A stretch of 64,000 nt of DNA from NCBI RefSeq assembly GCF_047948215.1, contig NC_134458.1:141836036-141900035 (forward strand). Reading direction: 5' to 3'. The stretch comes from Lycorma delicatula (Eukaryota > Arthropoda > Insecta > Hemiptera > Fulgoridae). Below the pieces are notes generated by a model, which did not search any database, had not been told where the DNA came from, and saw nothing but the letters and a program-made list of their open reading frames with translations. Within the stretch, counting starts at the first letter, position 1. The number at the start of each line of letters is the position of its first letter. Shown here one piece after another: positions 45,536-58,129 of this stretch. The position numbers and the translations under genes were made by a program.

Positions 45536-46984
45536 CGTGTCAGTTTAAAAAATTAGTTTTATTTGAACTAATTTAACTTACAAGTTATTTTATTTTTAAA
45601 AACTGCTGACAGTAATGTAGCGAAAGATAAAGAAAATGTTGTTCGTAGTTGATATAGAATTAAAATATTATTTAAAAAAAGAATTCTCTCCGTACAGAAT
45701 GCTTTATATGATCAGGCAAATTGTCTTAAATTAAAGAATGACATACCGGAAATGGAGACATCAAAACCAATTGAGAAGCAATAATTTATAAAAAAAAATT
45801 ATTGTTCTTATTCTTTAGACAGTGTTGATACAAGATTATATCAGTTATCTCCACGTTTCACGCACGCCACTTTATTTACTCTTACGAGTAAAACAGGCTA
45901 GAAAGGGTGATTTTTTTCAGTTCTAAAAGTACAAAAAAAAACCAATTTAGTTATTTATCTGTAGTTGTTGAATTGGGCTAGAGATAATCTTCAGTTACGA
46001 GAAAGAACGAACACTTTTAGGATTGATTAACTAAAGCTAAATTTGCTGTATCTTCTTTCAGTTACATGTTTGGTTAGAAATTCAGTAAAAAATCGAGTTT
46101 CAGTAAATTTCTGCATTTATATACAGCGTCATTGTTAATTATTTGCTATGAAGCAAAGACATGGAGTTCTAAAGATAATAAAATTGCAGAATGAATTGCT
46201 GCAAAAATCGTTTGTCGATTGAATTTTCAATTTTTGGGGAAATTAATCTGAATGTAATTATTTGGTGTAACAAATCTTTTTTCTTATATTTCTGTACACT
46301 GTTAAAAGTCTTTCGAAATATGTAATCCGTTATTTTTTTATCACAAAAGTAGGTATCCCAATTTGGAAATAAATGAATTTATAAGAAGGAAATGGGTTTA
46401 TTGATAGGAATTTCTTGAGTGGGAAATTTCCGTGTATCTGTACGTGAATTTAAGCCAGGTAACATGAGTATTGATGACATTTTTAAAATAAAATTTAGAG
46501 TATTTTTTTTCAAATTTTCAACAAGTCAGTTTGGTTTGTATTATATAAAGAATTAAGCGACTTTAAATATTACATTCATAATAAAAAAGTGTGATTTTGG
46601 TCAACTGGTTCATAAACGCTCGATTAGAATTACTGGTAATAACTCTTTTAAATAAATACTCATTTGTGGTTTTTTTTTAATATTCAATATCTAATGATAT
46701 GGTTGAGGAATATGTTGAGTTTAATGAAAACTATTATGAGAAAGAGTGGATTGAGTGGGTTTGGGGTAAAATAATGTGTGAGTGATAAGAAGTGATATAT
46801 TTTTAAGTAAATACTGCAATGATGAATGTAATTAAACACTCAAACCGGTTAAATCATTTATGTAATAACAGATAAATAAATCTTTTATTCTGATCTCTAT
46901 AATACATAGTATAGATCACGTCAGGAATGTGTACAATTAATTATAAGATAAAAAGTAGGTGTGATAAAGTCCACATTAATTATT
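45536..46984. other. AT-rich spacer, no gene seen
   Basis: All frames are short and no element is recognised. Confidence 0.55.
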
Positions 46985-47355
46985 TAAAATGAAAAAAAAA
47001 GACAATGTTAAGGATGTCATTGTTGTTGCCGTCCGTTCAGTCGTTTCCGACCCTCGGCAATTCTATAGACAAGTTTTCTTCATCTGTTTTTGTTATTGAT
47101 TGCTTCTTTCAGTTGTTTCACGACCATGCCTGTGTCAGCCTTGGAGGTTTCAAGCCAACGGTTCGGCCAGCTCTCCTTTTGCCACTGACCATATCAAGCA
47201 TCACTGACTTTTCTAATAAATTTGACCGCATGACAAGTACTTTGCCTTCAAGGGACATGGCTGGTTTGACCCGCTCCAAAACTGTCCTGTTGGTAATTTT
47301 GGCTGTTCGTGGTATTCGCAGAATTCTTCTCCAGCATCATAGTTCGAAAGAATAA
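46985..47355 (-). pseudogene. 5'-truncated LINE, post-RT domain (RTE-like)
   Basis: The minus-strand reading FELWCWRRILRIPRTAKITN, then VLERVKPAMSLEGKVLVMRS, LGKRRAGRT-like MVSGKRRAGRTVGLKPP, and after one stop LKKQ...ENLSIELPRVGNDW is the conserved C-terminal region after the RT of RTE/endonuclease-RT LINEs. It is followed by a T-rich (A-rich on minus) end near 46,985. RT and endonuclease are missing, typical of 5'-truncated insertion. Confidence 0.65.
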
Positions 47356-48980
47356 AACAAATTTTCAACATATTATTTTCCTAAGGAAAGATGAAAATTT
47401 GAAGAACGTATAATGTTTTTACAGAATATTTTTCCAGACTTTAAATAAGACCGTTATCACTATTCGTATTAATATTTGAGTTTCTTCTATTTTGATTTCT
47501 ATCGAAACTTTTTTTCAAAAATTACATTACTTCATTTAGTCCTCATGTTTTTAAAAGTAAATAATCAACATGAAATGTTTTTGCAATGAGTAGTAGCTCA
47601 CGCAATAGTTAGTAACGGGTTCTTTCGAACTGTTATCACTATATCTCCTCTTTGATGGTCATTATTATCTTTGACGTTCAAATGTCTTTCACGTATTGTC
47701 CAGATATTTTTTTTTTATTTGCTTTTTTTATAATTTCTTATTTATTTTATTATTACTTTAATCATCACGATAAGAAAAAAAATTTCACATTATATTTCTA
47801 AGGAAAGATAGATATTTGAAGAGAGTGTAATTTTTTATATTTTATTTATAGTATGTAGCAAAAATTACAAATGCTATTCACAATTCGACTTTTTGATTGT
47901 CAGTCAGTATTAATCAGATTCTGGGGAAGAAACACTTCTTCCAGTTATTTCGTACGATTAAATAAACAGGGGGTATGGAGATACGGACTTTATAAGCCCC
48001 GTATCTTATAATTTTACTCAAAGATTAGGAAATCTTTTCACGTAATTTTTGGTTTCTTTGGTAGCTAAGATACTTTCTGATATTGTTTGTTTCAAACCCT
48101 CATAATGAGGGCAAAACTCCTTTTTTATTTTTATGTTTTTTAAACTCGTTTCTGGATTTAAAGTCACATTTTTCTACTAATTAGTTGATTCCATTACATT
48201 AGTAAGTCAGTTTGGTTATGTGCTTGGAAAATTTTATTCAGGTTGGAGTAATTATCTACCTTTTTTCGTCGATTATCGTTTTGCTTGATACGATCAGTCG
48301 GGATGAAACAATTTTGAATTTTTCTACAATGACTTCTGAATATTGATCATTGGTGCCATTTAATCTGGTTAAAGGAATTATGATACTTTCTTCATAGTAT
48401 CCGTACGTCAAAGTTTTACTCAAAGAGTAGAACTTCTTTTTACATAATTCCTATTTGCTTACTTTACGTACTATAATGTTTCACTTAATTTTCTTCCTAA
48501 TTTGAAGTCTGTCGAGGACGAAGCCGGGGTTATGCAGCTCTTTACCAGGATTTAAAAAATTATATTTTTTGTAAATTTCTAAATATCTTTATAATAGTTA
48601 GTTTACTTACTTTAAGTTTTATTGAGTATAAAATATACGAAACCCTTTTTTGTAAAATTTGTGCATTTAACTTTAAGGTAACGTAAAACATAAGAATTTT
48701 TGTTAAAATGGTAGAGATCTACCTTTGTGTCCTTCTACCAATTTCCTTTTTTCATTGGACGGACATTACTTAAATAGTTTATTATGTTCTGTATGTAGGT
48801 TTTTGCATGGCTTCAACGCTCAACGCTCGTAGTTCGGCAATATTTTCATTTGTGTAGCTCCCACTAACCATGATGTTACCACTCATTTGACTCTTCAAAT
48901 CAGGATTTTGTTCTGGGAGGGAGTGAAATTTGTCCAAGTATGGTATTCAGTTATTTAGTCTAATTTTTTTCCTATTTTTG
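47356..48980. other. Spacer with a faint long-period duplication
   Basis: CTAAGGAAAGATGAAAATTT (47,381) and CTAAGGAAAGATAGATATTT (47,799) plus TTTTACTCAAAGATTAGGAA (48,012) and TTTTACTCAAAGAGTAGAAC (48,414) suggest an old duplication of roughly 400-420 bp. No gene is seen. Confidence 0.4.
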
Positions 48981-48988
48981 TGTTTCAG

Positions 48989-49111
48989 GTCGAAATGTCG
49001 ACGCGTAGAACAAGACAGTCGTATTCTATACGACACTTACTGGAGATGCAACCATCAACTCCGCCTCCACCTGAACGTCCACCTCGGCCTCCGCCAGTTC
49101 TGGAGTATAAG
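48989..49111 (+). CDS. Candidate host exon, proline-rich with eh1-like motif
   Basis: A pyrimidine-rich tract ends in TTTTTGTGTTTCAG, a good splice acceptor. The next bases give GTCGAA, then ATG at 48,995 and MSTRRTRQSYSIRHLLEMQP followed by a Pro-rich stretch (STPPPPERPPRPPP). It stays open to AAG|GTTATT, a fair splice donor at 49,111, in phase 0. Composition changes abruptly to AT-rich on both sides. SYSIRHLL resembles an engrailed-homology-1/octapeptide repressor motif of some homeodomain proteins, but no homeobox is in the window. The hydrophobic tail of the unspliced ORF is intron. This is the only stretch that looks like a host gene; identity is open. Confidence 0.4.
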
Positions 49112-49351
49112 GTTATTACTTTATTTGTTTTATTTTTAAGTGTAATTATTTGCTTATTAGCTACTTTTAAATTCTAAAAACGTACATTAAACTTTAGTCA
49201 ATGTTATTTAACTTTGGTGATCATCCACCAATAACGACTGGTTTATGAAACTACCTCACACCATTCAGCTTTTAAAATTTTACTGTCTGAAGCGTACCAA
49301 ATGTTGCGCAATCATTAAATTAAAAGGATATGTTTATCGTCTTACAGACCA

Positions 49352-50240
49352 AGAGCTGGGCACCATTTTTCCACCAACCGTGTAGATGGACAAATTATGT
49401 TGGTAATAGCAGGGGGTACCGAGCGCTTCTCAAATCCCAACTGGCAGACACGTAACTGGGGAACAAGGGTCAGGGATTAAGTTACAAAAAATCAATTTTT
49501 CGGTATATCTCGAGAAATATGCGACGGGTGATAAAAAATTACAACAAATTTTGTCTACCTTTCTAAGCTCTACAATTATTTTATTTAAACTTTTTTGTAA
49601 AAAAATTAGAAAAACGCATAAAAATAGTAATTTATTTGGTTTTTTTTTGTCAAAGAAACTTAGTTCAAGTAACACATTTACATGTAAAATCAATCATGAA
49701 AGATACCTTCCTCAAATTGGTAGAGCTTGAAAAGATAAAAAAATTTGTTTTAAATTATTTTTCTATACAACGGAATTTCCATGCAACTTTACCCCTGGCC
49801 GGGATTTCTTGGTCTTCACCTATTTGTCTGCCCTTCAGATTGGTATCAGGAAACCGCATAGAACTTCAAAAAAAGTTAGCAGACATTTCTATTGGAAAAA
49901 GTTTGAAGAAATGAGTTTTTTTTTTTAAATTAAAGAGAAAAAACTGTTATTTTTATGCGTCTTTCTCATTTCTTGAAAACTATTGATTACATAAAAACTT
50001 TTTGAAGGAAAAATTTTTAGAGCTTGGAAAGAAAACAAAATTTGTTTTAAACCTTATTTTCATCCGACATATTTTCCGAGATATACGGATAAACTGAATT
50101 TTTCCCATCTTATCCAAGCCCGGGGACTCTTGGTCCGCAGTTAGTCTGCCATCGGGATTTGAGATACTCTCAGTACCCCCTACTATTTCCAATATAATTT
50201 GTCCATTTACACGGTTGGTGGAAAAATCGTACCCAGCTCT
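49352..50240. mobile_element. Foldback element with long inverted repeats
   Basis: The left end AGAGCTGGGCACCATTTTTC and, read in reverse, the right end AGAGCTGGGTACGATTTTTC start arms that stay similar for several hundred bases. Landmarks include CAACCGTGTAGATGGACAAA / CAACCGTGTAAATGGACAAA and AGGGGGTAC in the same order. The whole unit is 889 bp and nearly a palindrome. The ORFs at 49,430-49,693, 49,636-49,914 and 49,980-50,192 are shadows of these arms. It is non-coding and so non-autonomous. No clear target duplication is visible. Confidence 0.8.
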
Positions 50241-51770
50241 CTAACTAATACCCAGAATTTTATTTAAATAGTTGTCATTGTTTATTTTTACTCGTATTAT
50301 TATTATTATTCTATGTTCTCTTCAATTTGTAATTTTTCTATTTTATATCTACCGATTATATTTTAATCTTCAATCTGAGTATGTAGGTGGAACTAAACAC
50401 GTGCGTTTATTTAATGAAACTCATGCGTTGTTTGTTTTTTTTTCCAGCGCGTGCTTATTTAATGAATAACTATGTGAACGTGATAAAACAAGTTTTCATG
50501 TTATTATTACACGTGTTTATACCACGGCGTGGTATTTCTGTCGAGCGAGATGATTATAACACTACCTGTTTTAACTTTTTTTATTGAAGGTTTTAATTGG
50601 AACGTTTATGTCAAAATTGTTTTCCGTTTATAGGAATTGTAGCTGAGTTACTCAGTTTAGAAGTTTGAAATATGACTAATCATATTTGTCATCCATTTAT
50701 GAAAAATACAGCGATTTAAAATTTTTGTGTTTAAAAATAATATACTAATTTGGAGTTTTATATGGAAAAGATTATCTGTTATGTTTTGAGGGTAATTTAG
50801 GTATGATATTTTTTAATATATATATATATTTTTTTTTTATTTATATTTATTTTTATATATATATATTATTTTTTTTCACTTGCTCTTTCTTAAAAATCAC
50901 ACAGCGCAGTTTTTTCAATTTGCAGGCTGTAGTCGTTCTGTATTATACTGGAACTTTAATTACGATAGCGCGGAAAACAGGTTTTATTATAAAAATAAGT
51001 AAATGATAAATTACAATTGGTTTGGATTTTATTTTTTTGGTTGTAACAGCGATTCAGTTTTTATAACCTTTTATTTAGAAGATTACTGCAAACTTTTAAT
51101 ATAACATTGCTGACAGAGCATGTACACAAGATCCAAGGTCATGGGCAATGTGGTGAGGGGGGGATGGACCTAGCCGAGGGAGCACGAGTGCGCCTACTCT
51201 AAATTGTGCTTTACTAAAGAAGGCTTTTGAGTATAACTGGAGCAAGGTTGCGTTATCTCTTTTTATTGACTTAACTGATGTTAAGGAACTGACGTGATCA
51301 TCCAGTCAGTAGTGTAGCGCGTTTTCCAGAAAAGGATTATGAATTTTTAAGAACCATTGAATATTATACTATTGTTTAAATTTGTATATAAAATTTTAAA
51401 ATGCTATTTAATGTATTTCTTTCCGTGATTTTAGTGTATGTAGTTTTATTTTAACGTCTAATATGTTTTCTGTTTTCATCTAATTTGCATTATAATTTTC
51501 TAATAATCATAAAATATAATAATCAATTGTCTGAGCAATAAGGGTATTTTTACTTTCTGTGTTGAAGTAATATGTGCAAGTAATATAATGCATTACTTCA
51601 CAACAAAAATGGATACATTATTGTAATTTATGGCGCGACACAGTTTTCCTTAATAGTAACTCAGATTTTGTAAAGCACCTGATTTATAAGAGGGATCAAT
51701 TAGGGCTGTTTTCTCTAATAGTAATTAATATTGATCATCATACGGCAGTAAAACTTGTGGTGATTGGAGC
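50241..51770. other. AT-rich spacer
   Basis: A TA/TTTA run is at about 50,815-50,870. A more balanced patch at 51,110-51,330 (GTGGTGAGGGGGGGATGGAC) has no ORF. No gene is seen. Confidence 0.5.
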
Positions 51771-51901
51771 CGTTTGTAGGGTTGAATGTCGCCTGCATTT
51801 CTATGGTTTTCTCCTGCTGGTATCTATCCCGTGTTTTTCTCACCGAGGAAGGCTATGGGAAACTAGTTGATTCCTTACTTCCTAGTAAGCGTAGCATGGT
51901 T

Positions 51902-51938
<37 letters not shown>
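51771..51938 (+). mobile_element. Retroposed fragment ending in poly(A)
   Basis: A GC-balanced stretch (CGCCTGCATTTCTATGG through CTATGGGAAACTAGTTGATT) ends in an uninterrupted run of about 35 A at 51,904-51,938. That is the signature of reverse-transcribed RNA. The source (LINE 3' UTR or host RNA) is not recognised and its 5' limit is approximate. Confidence 0.5.
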
Positions 51939-51939
<1 letters not shown>

Positions 51940-54900
51940 GGCTGGTAGGGCGGTTATGATTTTTAATTTTGAAAATGGCGATGTCATTTGGGGATGTGAA
52001 CTAAGAATTACCCAGATGTACCTAGGATGTAACTATGAGTTACGTATCTTAACTTAAGATTTTCCGCTTAAAACTATTACGATTATGGAACTTCAACGTG
52101 ATAAAAACATATGGTTGTCAAAAAAGTTTGGTTACGCACTTGATTTATATATATCTGATTTTAAAATATTATTTATTTAACTTTTTAAGTTCTTTTAATA
52201 GTTCATTTAAAATAGTAAATAATAGTAATTTTTTTTAGTATCACGTCACGTGATGAAGGAATAAAAGATTTTACTTTTGTCGCTCTTGTTACTTTGATTC
52301 GTTTTGATTTCGTCAAAGGACAAACCGTGATTTTTCATAATTAAGCGTGATTCAAAATCAAATTGTTCTTACCTTACTATTACCCGAACCTTTTAAATGG
52401 AATCTTACAGTTTTATATTTTGTCAGATTATATCTCTGAGTTACTTTGAGAGAAAGTTTAGACAAATATTTGTTTAAGAAAATTTCTTAATCGGTTGAGC
52501 AGTATGTTTGATATCCACAGCCTTTCTTATTTTAAAATCACCATTTTCTAATACAGTGATACTTTGTGGTTGTCGTCTAATTCGGATTCTGTTATGGTAA
52601 CTACATGGTTTTCTACGATTGAAGTTAAAGATACAATGTAAATTGTTTTTCTTTTGTAGTAGATTTAAAAGTGATGCAATTTTTCATAGCGAGCACTGTC
52701 TGTACACCGGGTGTATAGTTTTGACTACACGTTGCTAAGAATGAGGTGCATTTTCATATTGTTTTGTTTATTAAAAACTGAAGCAAAGCCCATTCACTGG
52801 ATTTGTATTGTTTTATTGTTTGTACGGGATTACGCATGAACGGTAAAACCTGTTTTAACGAAACTTCCGAATGAACTTATTTCGTACGTACATAATGTAA
52901 ATATTACTTAATGCAGACGTGGTACAGTAATTTACACGATTGAAACCTTAGGTATATCCATTATGTTCTAATTAAAACATTTATTAATGTCTCGGTTTAA
53001 ACGTTCGTTATGCGATTCATAAAAAAATTTGAGCGGATGAAAATAAAGTAGGAAAAAAATATTTTTGCAATTTAATTATTTTTTGTTTAATTTTAAACGG
53101 GGAACGGATTTCATGCTACTTTTAGTAAAATACTGTTTTTATTTGATTTGCTAGCTGCAGTTCAGTGTTAACAAATCATTTCAAGCTATGAAGATTTAAG
53201 ATTTTTATTTAGTTTAAATAAATCGGAAAAGAGCTCTCAAATTTTATTTGAAAATAAAATGACTTAAATCCAGAACTAGTTTGCTGTTTTGATTGTTAAC
53301 CAATTATCATCATTAGGGCGAATCAAACATGTTCGATTGAATTAGAATAAATAAACATTAGGCTCATTATAAATATAAAAGGGCAGAGAAATCGAAATTA
53401 ATGATTATTTCTTGGAAACCGATTTATTAGAGATGAAACGTCATTGTTTAATAACGATGGTTATGGACCGAAAAGGAAAAAAAATATCTAATGAGTTATA
53501 AAATCTTTAATAAAATTCTTCTTGTGTGATTTTCCTATCGTAAAAATATTAAACCGTTAAAATATTTCATTATATTTTCTTCATAGGAGAGTGGATTAAT
53601 CAGTGGTTCATGTTATCTCTAAATTTCTTGAGGTAAATATTATCTTATCTAACCTTAAACTTTCGATTGGATTAAACTAAAACGAAAACAATTATTTATA
53701 ATTTTTACTTTTATTCTTTATAATCACTGTTTTACTGTACTGTTTCATTATAGTGTATCTGAAGTACCTATTTTGTTAATTAATTTTGTTTTCGTTTGTT
53801 ATTTAATTTATTCTCTATTTCCTTAGTATCTACTGATAACTGTTTAACAATCTAAACGGCAATGGGTGTAGATTTAAAGGAATCTTTTTTTGTAAACACT
53901 GTTAGAGCGTATCTTGTTTTTCAAATTATTTCAATAAGCGTTTATCACATTCTTTTTATCATACTACCTTTTATAAGGGTCGTAAGGATCGCACTGGGTA
54001 ATCTTTAGTTACAAATTTCATTATTTGTTAAGCGTCTTTAAGTTGACGTTACGCTTACAACTGGGATTGGGTAGAACGATTTATCCTTTATTCGTGGTAA
54101 ACAATTTTTGGTTTTTTTTATATACTGTAAAAAATATGTGTTTTGTGCTGTTCGGTAAGCATTGTTCATTAATTATTATCATTTTTTCAAAAATTATTTT
54201 TATTGTTAGTATTTTATAGATATAACTATCTGTTAAATAATTTTATTTGTAACCGGCTTTTGAACACTTCCTTGTTTTCTATTTTATTATAGTAGCCATT
54301 TTCATAGTTGTTTTTTGTATTAAATTTTTAAACGAAAAATAAATTATAGAATTTTTAAAAAATTTCATACGTAGGCACTCTTTCTTAAGTTGCAGGAAAT
54401 TTTTTTGTGATTTTTTCACTAAGGATGCGTTTTAGTGTTAGATTTAAAGAGTTTCCCCTCTGAAATCTTACATTAAATCTAAATCTCGAATTAAAGTAAG
54501 TTAAATTTAAAACAGTTTTCATACGTAACTTTTTATTTTTAGCGTTCCCTATCTGATGGGTAGGTAAGAACTTGTACCCAAAGGAACACTGGTAATAAAG
54601 ATAGAAGCGGCTTTCAACGCATCTAATCTCATAACTAGCTAGCATTTATTTACAGTATAAAAGAGCGTCTGAAGAGCTATTTGATATTAATATGTTATTG
54701 TTTATTAAGTTACTGATTTCAAACCATTGCAGCTCACCGTAAATTTTGTATGCAATCGTTTTTACGCTGGCATAAATCGGTTTAATAGATATAAAGCACC
54801 CATTCTGTTTTATATCGACTTCCATTTATATCTATTCAATTTTATGTCGTTTAATTTTTTTTGTAAATTGTTAATTTTTAATATTGTTATTATTATTATT

Positions 54901-55450
54901 ATGACAGAATTCAGAATTGTAGGTCGTGACCGTTAAAAACTGTTGAGAAACTCGTGCTACGGCATAACAAAACTATATCTATCACCTAGTGAAATGTCTA
55001 CCCTATTCATTCGCTTAGTTGATGAGTTGATGCGTCATTTGTTAGAAATGTAGTGTGTTTATTTATGTGTACCATGTTGTCAAATTAATATTCAATGAAT
55101 TTAGAAAAACTTAGTTTGCAAATTAGAGTAAAATATAAGATCTTTCTGCATTTCAGGTAGCGTTAGCTCACGCTCCGTAGTTACCTTTTGTGTAATTTCT
55201 CTACATTCTGTTAACGTGTTTATATCAAAACGCGAATTCTCGAAGTCGCTTTTTTTCTTGCGAACGGTTTTGAAGCAGCCTATTTGTTGTAGGTTTAAAA
55301 GTAGATTAGATTATGCCGGTGCTACCCCACTTCCCCAAATCTTCAGGAAGCAAAAAAATCATCAAATTATAAGCATTTTTTATTACAAAAATCCTCAGAT
55401 TATAAGCATTATTCATAAAAATTTAAGGTATAAAAATTAATTGTTAAATA
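51939..55450. other. AT-rich spacer, no gene seen
   Basis: No motif-bearing ORF, repeat terminus or RNA gene was found. The short ORFs (54,025, 54,385, 54,727, 55,216) are AT-driven. The left border of the viral cluster is somewhere near 55,330-55,490; two short repeats of CA(A/G)ATTATAAGCATT lie there. Confidence 0.5.
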
Positions 55451-55490
55451 GTAAAATAATTTTTGATCTTAGGTCATTTTTAATATAAAA

Positions 55491-55759
55491 TTATTTTAAT
55501 TCAATCTTAGAAAACTTTTCATCTTTCATACCTTTAAAAACTAAATTTAAATCCTTTTTATTAAGTTCTTTAATCATTTTTACATCCATTTTTGTCATAA
55601 AATCTTTTAAGTAAGAAAGTTTTAAATCTTCTAATTTATCACAAATTGAATAATCAAATTTAGTTTTTACTTTTTCAAATTTAATTATTTTAGACAATTT
55701 TTCAACTTTCAGATTTTTAAAATTTTTATATTACAAATTTCAAATTCTGTTAAACTCAT
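55491..55759 (-). pseudogene. Small Lys-rich ORF at the distal end of the viral cluster
   Basis: A start at 55,759 (MSLTEFEIC) leads, after one frameshift, into the open stretch 55,697-55,491 (FDYSICDKLEDLKLSYLKDF and a basic C-terminus). It lies just downstream of the capsid gene on the same strand. I do not recognise it. The charged helical composition would suit a small virion or DNA-binding protein, but that is only a guess. Confidence 0.4.
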
Positions 55760-55927
55760 TAATAATTGAGGAATCCTTTTTTATTTCTCTGTTTATATAG
55801 AAATAATTTTTATACTTTTAAAAGAGAAAAAAGAAACCAAAATAATATTTGGTTTCAAATTAATTTGGAACCAAAATTTTATTTTGAAGAATGTAAAAAA
55901 TTAATCTAATTTTATAACAATTAAAAT

Positions 55928-57307
55928 TTATGCTTTTCGTATGTAATTCTTTATAATATCATATTCCAAATTCTTTTTAGAGACTATAATAATCCAACAA
56001 CTAGTACTATTTTCATTAGTAGGAGAAGCTATTAATAAAATCCATAGTTGTAATTATATTGTTTTTTGAGCCACTGATATTTTCAGGTTGATGAGTTAAA
56101 TCAATAACAAAACAAAGGTATCTTAGATTTAAAATCAGGTTTCAAATACATCTCTTCATTATTATAAAATAGTCTTTTAAAATCCTAATATATATCATAC
56201 ATAATTTAGTAGTTTCCTTCAGAAAAATGTTGATTCATTAATTCATCGGCATAATAATCAGGTTTCAAATACATCTCTTCATTATTATAAAATAATGTTT
56301 TAAAATCCTAATATATATCATACATAATTTAGTAGTTTCCTTCAGAAAAATGTTGATTCATTAATTCATCGGCATAATAGTTATCATTAAACTTTACTCT
56401 AAAATTTTTACAGTTTAACCGTCATATAAAGAAGGATATTTCTCCTGATTATTACATCTATTTATTTGAAAACAACCTGTAATAAATTTTGGATTACTAA
56501 CGTTTCTATAAATATTTTTTTTATCAAAACTAAAATTATTTCCAAATACTCCCTTCTTTTCAATAAATTGCCAATCTTTATAGTGAAATTTTATCATATT
56601 ACGACTAGAATTTAATTTTTGCAATTTATTAATAAGTTGAATTTTACTTGTAGTTTTAAATTCTAAAATAAGTACTCTAATTATAAATTCTTCGATTAAC
56701 AATTTTCCTTCACCAGGTAGATCAGGAGTTCCATTCATCTTTTTTCATCTTTAAGTTCCATTCATCTTTTTTCGTTCTCCATCTATTGATTGCATCATTA
56801 TCTTCTGATATAATAAAAGATATTGTAAATCCTCCTTTATGTATTGGTATATTAACATCTTCAAAAGATTCTAAACCTAAATGCTATAAAGGTTCACAAC
56901 AATAAAAGTTTTCAGATTCAAATGTTGATTCAAATCCTGAATAAATTAAAGAAACTACTTCAGCTTGTGAATATATTATAGTACCTTTAACAGTACTAAG
57001 AATACCACAATAATCATTATTTTCAATCATTTTATTATGTTTCTTAACTTTAATAGAATTAAACAAATATGGTACAAAGTTAACAATTAATTTAATATTT
57101 GAATTATTTGCGTAATCAGTTCCATATTTTTTAACTAATTTTCCAGAAATAAAATATTTAAATTTTATTGAACAAAATGAATCTACCAAAATCAATTTTA
57201 AATCAGTTCTTTTATTAGGAGAATAAAATTTAGAGTAGATATAGGAGCAAAATTTTATATTCGGCTGTAACAATATCATCTACGTATTCAGAGTATATTG
57301 AATTCAT
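55928..57307 (-). pseudogene. Polinton/adintovirus-like major capsid protein (double jelly-roll), broken
   Basis: This is the hexon-type capsid subunit of Polinton-like viruses. A start near 57,307 (MNSIYSEYVDDIVTAEYK) is followed by two shifts. The stretch 57,279-56,884 holds FKYFISGKLVKKYGTDYANN, FVPYLFNSIKVKKHNKMIEN and ILSTVKGTIIYSQ, the conserved first jelly-roll. After an in-frame TAG it reads IPIHKGGFTISFIISEDNDA, then a short duplication near 56,720-56,760 shifts the frame. 56,738-56,415 carries DLPGEGKLLIEEFIIRV and HYKDWQFIEKKGVFGNNFSF. The C-terminal part includes a 123-bp tandem duplication (56,133-56,378), and the end SCWIIIVSKKNLEYDIIKNY stops at 55,928. It is clearly inactive. 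Identification is from conserved blocks in order, not from a search. Confidence 0.75.
56133..56378. repeat. 123-bp tandem duplication inside the capsid pseudogene
   Basis: Copies are 56,133-56,255 and 56,256-56,378 with about two differences. The period is 41 codons, so the frame is kept. Both copies carry the same two in-frame stops (after GNY and after MYDIY). Confidence 0.9.
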
Positions 57308-57339
57308 TTATTAAGTAAAAATTTATTAAAAAAATTTTA

Positions 57340-58116
57340 AGGTTATATTGATACTTAAATCTAATATGAATTTCATCATTAATTGTTGATTGGTTTTTAT
57401 AAAATTAATTCCATTGATCAAATGTTAAAGAGATAGATTTACCATCTAACTCAAAAATAACTTTTAAGTTGTACATCTTTAAATTTGATTTTGAAATCTG
57501 AAGTTACTGGAATAGTTGATTTAAAATCCTCCATTAATTTTGAAAAAAACTTTTGATAGGTTTTATTTTTTTACAAATTGAGATTTATTTTTATTACAAT
57601 CACTTCATTTGGCTATAATTCTATTTTTATCATTTGATGTTTTAATATATTTATCATTTGTTTCAATATAGTCTCTGTTAACTAATCTATTATCTTTTAT
57701 AATATATTTATCTGATCTATTTGTTTCAATAGTCACTTTTAGGTCTTTCAGGAATAGAACTCATACTTGGACTTCTATTAAGTGAATTTTTATTATTCTC
57801 AAGACTTTACTCTTCTTTCTAAGTTTGAAAGTAATGTAGTTACCCCATCTAATTGTGTTTTAATTACACAATCATTTTTATCAATTCCTTGTGCAGCACT
57901 AACAATTGTTTTATTTTTAGCACTTATATAATTTTTAGAGAAATTAAAATTGTTATGTTTAACATTAAATTCATTAAAAATTTAAATTATTTCACTTTTG
58001 AATTTATTATTTAACTCAAGCATCTTATCATTTAAAAGTTTATTAAATGTTTCCCGACTATAATCGTAATTTTTAATTTGATTACCAAAAACATAAAAAA
58101 TATTCTGTCCATACAT
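57340..58116 (-). pseudogene. Unrecognised virion-cluster protein, broken
   Basis: A start at 58,116 reads MYGQNIFYVFGNQIKNYDYS, with further blocks ISAKNKTIVSAAQG and TQLDGVTTLLSNLERRVKS. Then, across several frameshifts, MSSIPERPK, IIKDNRLVNRDYIETNDKYI, TYQKFFSKLMEDFKSTIPVT and ELDGKSISLTFDQWN carry on to about 57,340. Total length is near 250 codons. It sits between the protease and the capsid gene on the same strand. The Lys/Asn-rich, partly coiled-coil-like composition gives no family; a virion accessory role is inferred from position only. Confidence 0.5.
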
Positions 58117-58129
58117 TTTTATTTATATT

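Noticed and set aside
48995..49177. A small transmembrane protein encoded by the full unspliced ORF
   Set aside because: The hydrophobic tail starts right after a splice-donor-like site and is AT-rich like the intronic surroundings.
49430..50192. Three ORFs in the 49.4-50.2 kb region
   Set aside because: They lie in the two arms of a palindromic foldback element and mirror each other; symmetry explains them.
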